Positions 23,095-25,557 of a stretch of DNA of 25,557 bases are shown in pieces. The position numbers and the translations under genes are program-made. A model generated the notes under the pieces. The model searched no databases. It saw nothing but the letters and a program-made list of their open reading frames with translations, and was not told where the DNA came from. The stretch is from an uncultured Anaerolineaceae bacterium (GTDB taxonomy: Bacteria; Chloroflexota; Anaerolineae; Promineifilales; Promineifilaceae): positions 1-25,557 of the forward strand of contig CALBTC010000329.1 in assembly GCA_937967805.1 (NCBI GenBank), written 5' to 3'. The first letter of the stretch is position 1. Each line of letters starts with the position of its first letter.

Positions 23095-24153
23095 TTATGG
23101 GCTTGGATTGGCGTTCAGCCAGTTGGCTTTGGCCTGATTTAGGGCGGCGCTGCTAGCTGGGAAGTAGCCAACCTCATCAATTACCTCGTTCACATTGGTG
23201 AGGAAGAAGTTGATATAAGCCGCCACCTGCGGCTTTTCCTGCATGATGGTGGCGTCACTGTAGATGAACAACGGCCGTGCCAGCGCATAGCTGCCGTCTT
23301 CCACGGACGTGGCGCTGGGCTCAACCCCTTCAATGTTGAGGATCGTCAGTGTCCCCTGATTTTCCTGGTAATAAGCATAACCAAAGAAGCCAATCGCGTA
23401 CGGGCTGCCGGTGATGCCCTGCACCAAAACGTTGTCGTCCTCGGACAGTTGGAGGTTAGAAGCTGCCAGAATGGGACTTTCATCTTCCTCGAAGATTTCT
23501 TCAACGAAGTAATCAAACGTGCCGGAGTCGGTGCCGGGGATGAAGCGCTGGATAGGTTCAGCCGGCCACTCTGAACGGACGTCGGCCCAGGTTTCGGCCG
23601 TGGAGAAGATGGCCGCCAATTCTTCCAGGGTCACATCGGTCACAAAATCGTTGTCGGTGCTGACCGTGACGGCCAGGGCGTCCGTGCCCACGCGAAACTC
23701 AATGGGAGTCCGGCCGATTTCTTCACAAGATTCGATTTCACTGTCGCGAATGGGACGGCTGGCGTTGGCCACATCGGTTTCACCGGCGACACAGAAGCGT
23801 TCCAAGCCCGCCCCGGAGCCGATGGAGTCGATGGTAATATTGCCGGCGTAGCCTTCATCGCGGAACAGTTCAGCCACGGCTTCGGCCAGGGGGAAAACGG
23901 TGGAGCTGCCGGCGGAAACCACATCGCCCTCAACGGCCAGCGGGTCAACAGCAGGTAAAGTCAATACTTCAACCGTTTCGGTTTCGGTGACCGTTTCAAT
24001 GACGGTTTCGGTCTGGGTTTCGGTTACAGCGCGGGTCACTTCAACCTGAACGGTTTCGGTGATGGTTTCCGGTTCGGTATTGTCTGAACCACCACCGCAG
24101 GCCACCAGCAGAGCAGCGGCGAGAATAAAGATAGCTAAAAGTTTTAAACGCAT
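23095..24153 (-). CDS. pstS: Phosphate-binding lipoprotein PstS
   Basis: From the ATG at 24151-24153, preceded by AGGAG, the protein has 352 residues and a lipoprotein signal peptide ending LLVAC with lipid-modified Cys19. A stalk at about 21-62 is rich in Thr, Glu and Val (repeated TETV units). The receptor domain (76-350) is a type II periplasmic-binding fold with the phosphate-pocket motifs AGSSTVFP, SIGSGAGL, NASRPI and GTDSGTFD, and the late GIGFFGYAYYQEN-like segment (residues 254-265). It is the surface receptor of the PstCAB system. The longer frame from 24330 would bury the signal peptide and is rejected. It is the first gene of the operon and a close relative of the domain inside PstA. 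Confidence 0.95.
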   Translation of the reverse strand: MRLKLLAIFILAAALLVACGGGSDNTEPETITETVQVEVTRAVTETQTETVIETVTETETVEVLTLPAVDPLAVEGDVVSAGSSTVFPLAEAVAELFRDEGYAGNITIDSIGSGAGLERFCVAGETDVANASRPIRDSEIESCEEIGRTPIEFRVGTDALAVTVSTDNDFVTDVTLEELAAIFSTAETWADVRSEWPAEPIQRFIPGTDSGTFDYFVEEIFEEDESPILAASNLQLSEDDNVLVQGITGSPYAIGFFGYAYYQENQGTLTILNIEGVEPSATSVEDGSYALARPLFIYSDATIMQEKPQVAAYINFFLTNVNEVIDEVGYFPASSAALNQAKANWLNANPSP

Positions 24154-24218
24154 GTTTCTTCTCCTAATTCTCATTGTTAGCAAAAATAAAGCGCAGAAAA
24201 GGTTGCCGCGCTTGGGAT

Positions 24219-24247
24219 ACTTTATTTCTTGTAAAAACGGATTGTAA
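24219..24247 (-). promoter_or_regulatory. pstS: Candidate pstS promoter
   Basis: On the minus strand TTACAA (24242-24247) and TAAAGT (24219-24224) are 17 bases apart, leaving a leader of about 58 bases. The hexamers are poor matches to consensus, as expected of an activator-dependent promoter. In the leader, AAGCGC and GCGCTT (about 24189-24213) could pair and are followed by a T-rich stretch, a possible weak attenuator. Confidence 0.4.
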
Positions 24248-24266
24248 GGAGAGTTTAGCCGGCTGT

Positions 24267-24368
24267 TGTTAAGATTCTGGGCTTGATTGGTTAAGGATTG
24301 GCTATGGTTTTGTAAACGGCCGTTTAACAAATACGCGCAAAATAGCCGTTGTTAACAATCTGTTAACA
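24267..24368. promoter_or_regulatory. Putative PhoP/PhoB boxes in the divergent pst promoter region
   Basis: Two TTAACA hexamers at 24352-24357 and 24363-24368 are 5 bases apart (11-base period), matching the TTAACA-type direct repeat bound by PhoP in Bacillus and similar to Pho boxes in general. They end 8 bases before the -35 of the plus-strand pstS2. On the minus strand TTTACA (24311-24316), TTAACC (24289-24294) and TTAACA (24267-24272) are spaced exactly 22 bases apart, two helical turns each, upstream of pstS. A 14-base palindrome, TAAACGGCCGTTTA (24313-24326), lies in the middle. Confidence 0.6.
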
Positions 24369-24376
24369 TGGTTTGG

Positions 24377-24405
24377 TTGTGGCTGCCCCGTTCGCCAAGT
24401 AAAAT
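24377..24405 (+). promoter_or_regulatory. Candidate promoter of the second pst unit
   Basis: TTGTGG (24377-24382) and TAAAAT (24400-24405) are 17 bases apart, with the paired TTAACA box just upstream. Transcription would start near 24412, about 29 bases before the ATG at 24441. Confidence 0.5.
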
Positions 24406-24440
24406 CTAGCAACTATAGAGGAAATAGTCCGCCATACCTT

Positions 24441-25382
24441 ATGAAAAAGATAGATATTGGGAAGAGAACGGTGGCTTGTGACGGCCGTTGCTTAATTTTG
24501 CTTGCATGTTTGTTGGTTGCTGGTTTGGTTTTATCGGTGGGGTGTCGTCCCGCAGAAACTGATGCATCATCCGCTGAAATCACTTCCGGTGAAGCGATTC
24601 AGAACAAAGGGTCGGACACCCTGGTAAATATTGCTCTGGCCTGGGCCGAGGCGTACCAGCAAGTAGAGCCAGAGGTCATAATAGCGGTCACCGGGGGTGG
24701 CTCCGGTACCGGCATCGCTTCTTTGATTAACGGCACTGTAGACATCGCCAATGCCTCCCGAGACATGAAAGAAAACGAAATTGAAGAAGCGCAGGCCAAT
24801 GGCTTCGATCCGGTCGAGCATGTGGTGGCCATTGATGCCCTGGCGGTCATCGTGCATCCCGACAACCCGGTGAGCGAACTAACCATCCAGCAGTTGGCTG
24901 ATATGTACACCGGGCGCATCACTAACTGGCAAGAGGTGGGCGGGCTGGATGAACCCATCGTTTTGCTCTCGCGTGAGACAAACTCAGGCACGCATGTTTA
25001 CTTTCTGGAAGAAGTGGTACGTCAGGGCAGCTCAGAAAACGAGGATATTTTTGCCCCGCAAACCTTGCTTATGCCATCTTCGGTAGGGATAACCAGCGAA
25101 CTGCGGCGCAATCCCCATGCTATCGGCTATGATGGGCTGGGCTATGTGGACCCGGCGCATGAGAAAATAGTCGCCATTGCCCGCACGGCTGATGGTCCTT
25201 ATGTGATGCCTACCGTGACCACGGCGTCTTCAGGCGATTACCCCTTATCCCGCAATTTGTTCATGTATACCGCCGGTGAGCCGCAAGGCAACATCGCCGA
25301 CTACCTGGACTGGATCTTGGGTCCGGCGGGCCAGGAAATTGTGACCCGGCTTGGCTTTGTTCCCCTCACAGCTGGGGAATGA
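24441..25382 (+). CDS. pstS: Second phosphate-binding lipoprotein, PstS family
   Basis: A 313-residue receptor with a basic N-terminus, a hydrophobic core and lipobox LSVGC (Cys35). The type II binding fold has NKGSDTLVNIALAW (54-67), TGGGSGTGIASL, ANASRDM and SRETNSGTHVYF, which are the phosphate-contacting loops of the ordinary PstS family; near the end are YPLSRNLFMY and LGFVPL. It is clearly diverged from the other pstS in this window, lacking the Thr/Glu stalk and the paired SED/YYQEN segments. No strong Shine-Dalgarno sequence precedes the ATG. It starts a divergent operon that continues with pstC2 after 24 bases. Two phosphate systems with different affinities or regulation are likely but not shown. 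Confidence 0.93.
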   Translation: MKKIDIGKRTVACDGRCLILLACLLVAGLVLSVGCRPAETDASSAEITSGEAIQNKGSDTLVNIALAWAEAYQQVEPEVIIAVTGGGSGTGIASLINGTVDIANASRDMKENEIEEAQANGFDPVEHVVAIDALAVIVHPDNPVSELTIQQLADMYTGRITNWQEVGGLDEPIVLLSRETNSGTHVYFLEEVVRQGSSENEDIFAPQTLLMPSSVGITSELRRNPHAIGYDGLGYVDPAHEKIVAIARTADGPYVMPTVTTASSGDYPLSRNLFMYTAGEPQGNIADYLDWILGPAGQEIVTRLGFVPLTAGE

Positions 25383-25406
25383 AGCTATTTCTTTGGAGGA
25401 TCTGAT

Positions 25407-25557
25407 TTGACCGTAAAAGCACCCGCACCGCCCAGGGCACAGCTGCCTGGCTGGCGCGAAAAGTTGATTGAAAATTTGATTCGCCTCTCGGGGATATCGT
25501 CCGTAGTGATTATGGCACTGATTTTCTTTTTTTTGCTTCTAGAAGGTATTCCCACGC
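25407..25557 (+). CDS. pstC: Phosphate permease PstC, N-terminal part (cut by window end)
   Basis: An open frame from a TTG at 25407-25409, with GGAGG seven bases upstream, reads to the end of the window: MTVKAPAPPRAQLPGWREKL at the start, then a membrane segment RLSGISSVVIMALIFFFLLL followed by EGIPT. This is the usual PstC N-terminus (first membrane helix and the following E-x-x-P). About 50 codons are present; the remainder lies outside. It follows pstS2 by 24 bases, so pstS2-pstC2 and probably pstA2 and pstB2 form one operon. Confidence 0.82.
   Translation, partial: MTVKAPAPPRAQLPGWREKLIENLIRLSGISSVVIMALIFFFLLLEGIPT

Larger units (their letters stand above)
73..24488. repeat. Dispersed palindrome ACGGCCGT, about 33 copies
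   Basis: By eye the octamer occurs at 73, 2407, 4130, 5269, 7059, 7231, 8272, 8502, 8803, 9742, 10875, 11343, 11463, 11994, 13754, 14001, 14150, 14357, 14937, 15516, 15654, 15976, 16111, 16322, 16823, 17458, 18032, 20253, 20989, 21147, 23271, 24316 and 24481. About one or fewer would be expected by chance at about 55 percent GC. Most copies lie in genes, where they encode Thr-Ala-Val, Asp-Gly-Arg or Asn-Gly-Arg depending on frame; four or five are intergenic. It behaves like the cyanobacterial HIP1 octamer. Confidence 0.85.

Noticed and set aside
22013..23095. Misassembly as the cause of the permuted PstS domain in PstA
   Set aside because: The inserted sequence is clearly diverged from the neighbouring pstS (about half of residues differ by eye), the frame is continuous through all junctions, and the flanking PstA parts are intact.
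24000..24060. Tandem repeat or CRISPR-like array at the TETV-rich segment
   Set aside because: It is the coding sequence of the Thr/Glu/Val stalk of the PstS lipoprotein; there are no spacers and the units are irregular.

Overview
The window looks like chromosomal DNA of a bacterium, most likely a member of the Chloroflexota (Anaerolineae or a related class). This is an inference. It rests on moderate GC, lipoproteins with Thr/Glu-rich stalks, Hanks-type kinases with long Pro/Thr linkers and extracytoplasmic sensor domains, and one palindrome, ACGGCCGT, scattered about 33 times. No rRNA, tRNA, CRISPR array, transposase, integrase or phage gene was seen.

Layout. 1-513: panD, pantothenate pathway, plus strand. 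589-6224: a minus-strand run of accessory metabolism genes. In transcription order these are a one-TM hypothetical protein, a GNAT acetyltransferase, a GcvT-like folate-dependent aminomethyltransferase, a phytoene-desaturase/PYROXD2-like FAD oxidoreductase, a small P-loop kinase and a SAM methyltransferase. 6497-7512: two short plus-strand genes (a DUF7662-like/XRE fusion regulator and a 61-aa protein) with clear promoters, closed by a strong terminator. 7518-13096: two tandem paralogous Ser/Thr kinases on the minus strand, one carrying TPR-like repeats and an SH3b domain, the other two formylglycine-enzyme-fold domains around a LamG-like domain. 13097-13618: a 522-base gene-free stretch. 13619-18093: a minus-strand four-gene operon of a COG0701 permease, its TIGR03943/YcgQ partner, and two membrane-anchored TolB-type (PD40) beta-propellers. 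18173-24153: a phosphate operon, pstS-pstC-pstA-pstB-phoU, on the minus strand. 24441-25557: a divergent second phosphate system, pstS2 and the start of pstC2, cut by the window end.

The most unusual object is the PstA protein (19806-22016). A complete PstS-like phosphate-binding domain sits between its first membrane helix and the usual PstA periplasmic loop. The two halves of that domain are in swapped order relative to the free PstS encoded about 1 kb upstream, so it is a circularly permuted receptor built into the permease. Together with the two PstS lipoproteins this locus encodes three phosphate receptors. The intergenic region between the two pst units holds TTAACA-type direct repeats with 11- and 22-base spacing, which look like PhoP/PhoB boxes serving both directions.

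Several start codons were moved inward from the longest open frame on the basis of ribosome binding sites, lipoprotein signals or neighbouring stop codons; each case is stated in its entry.
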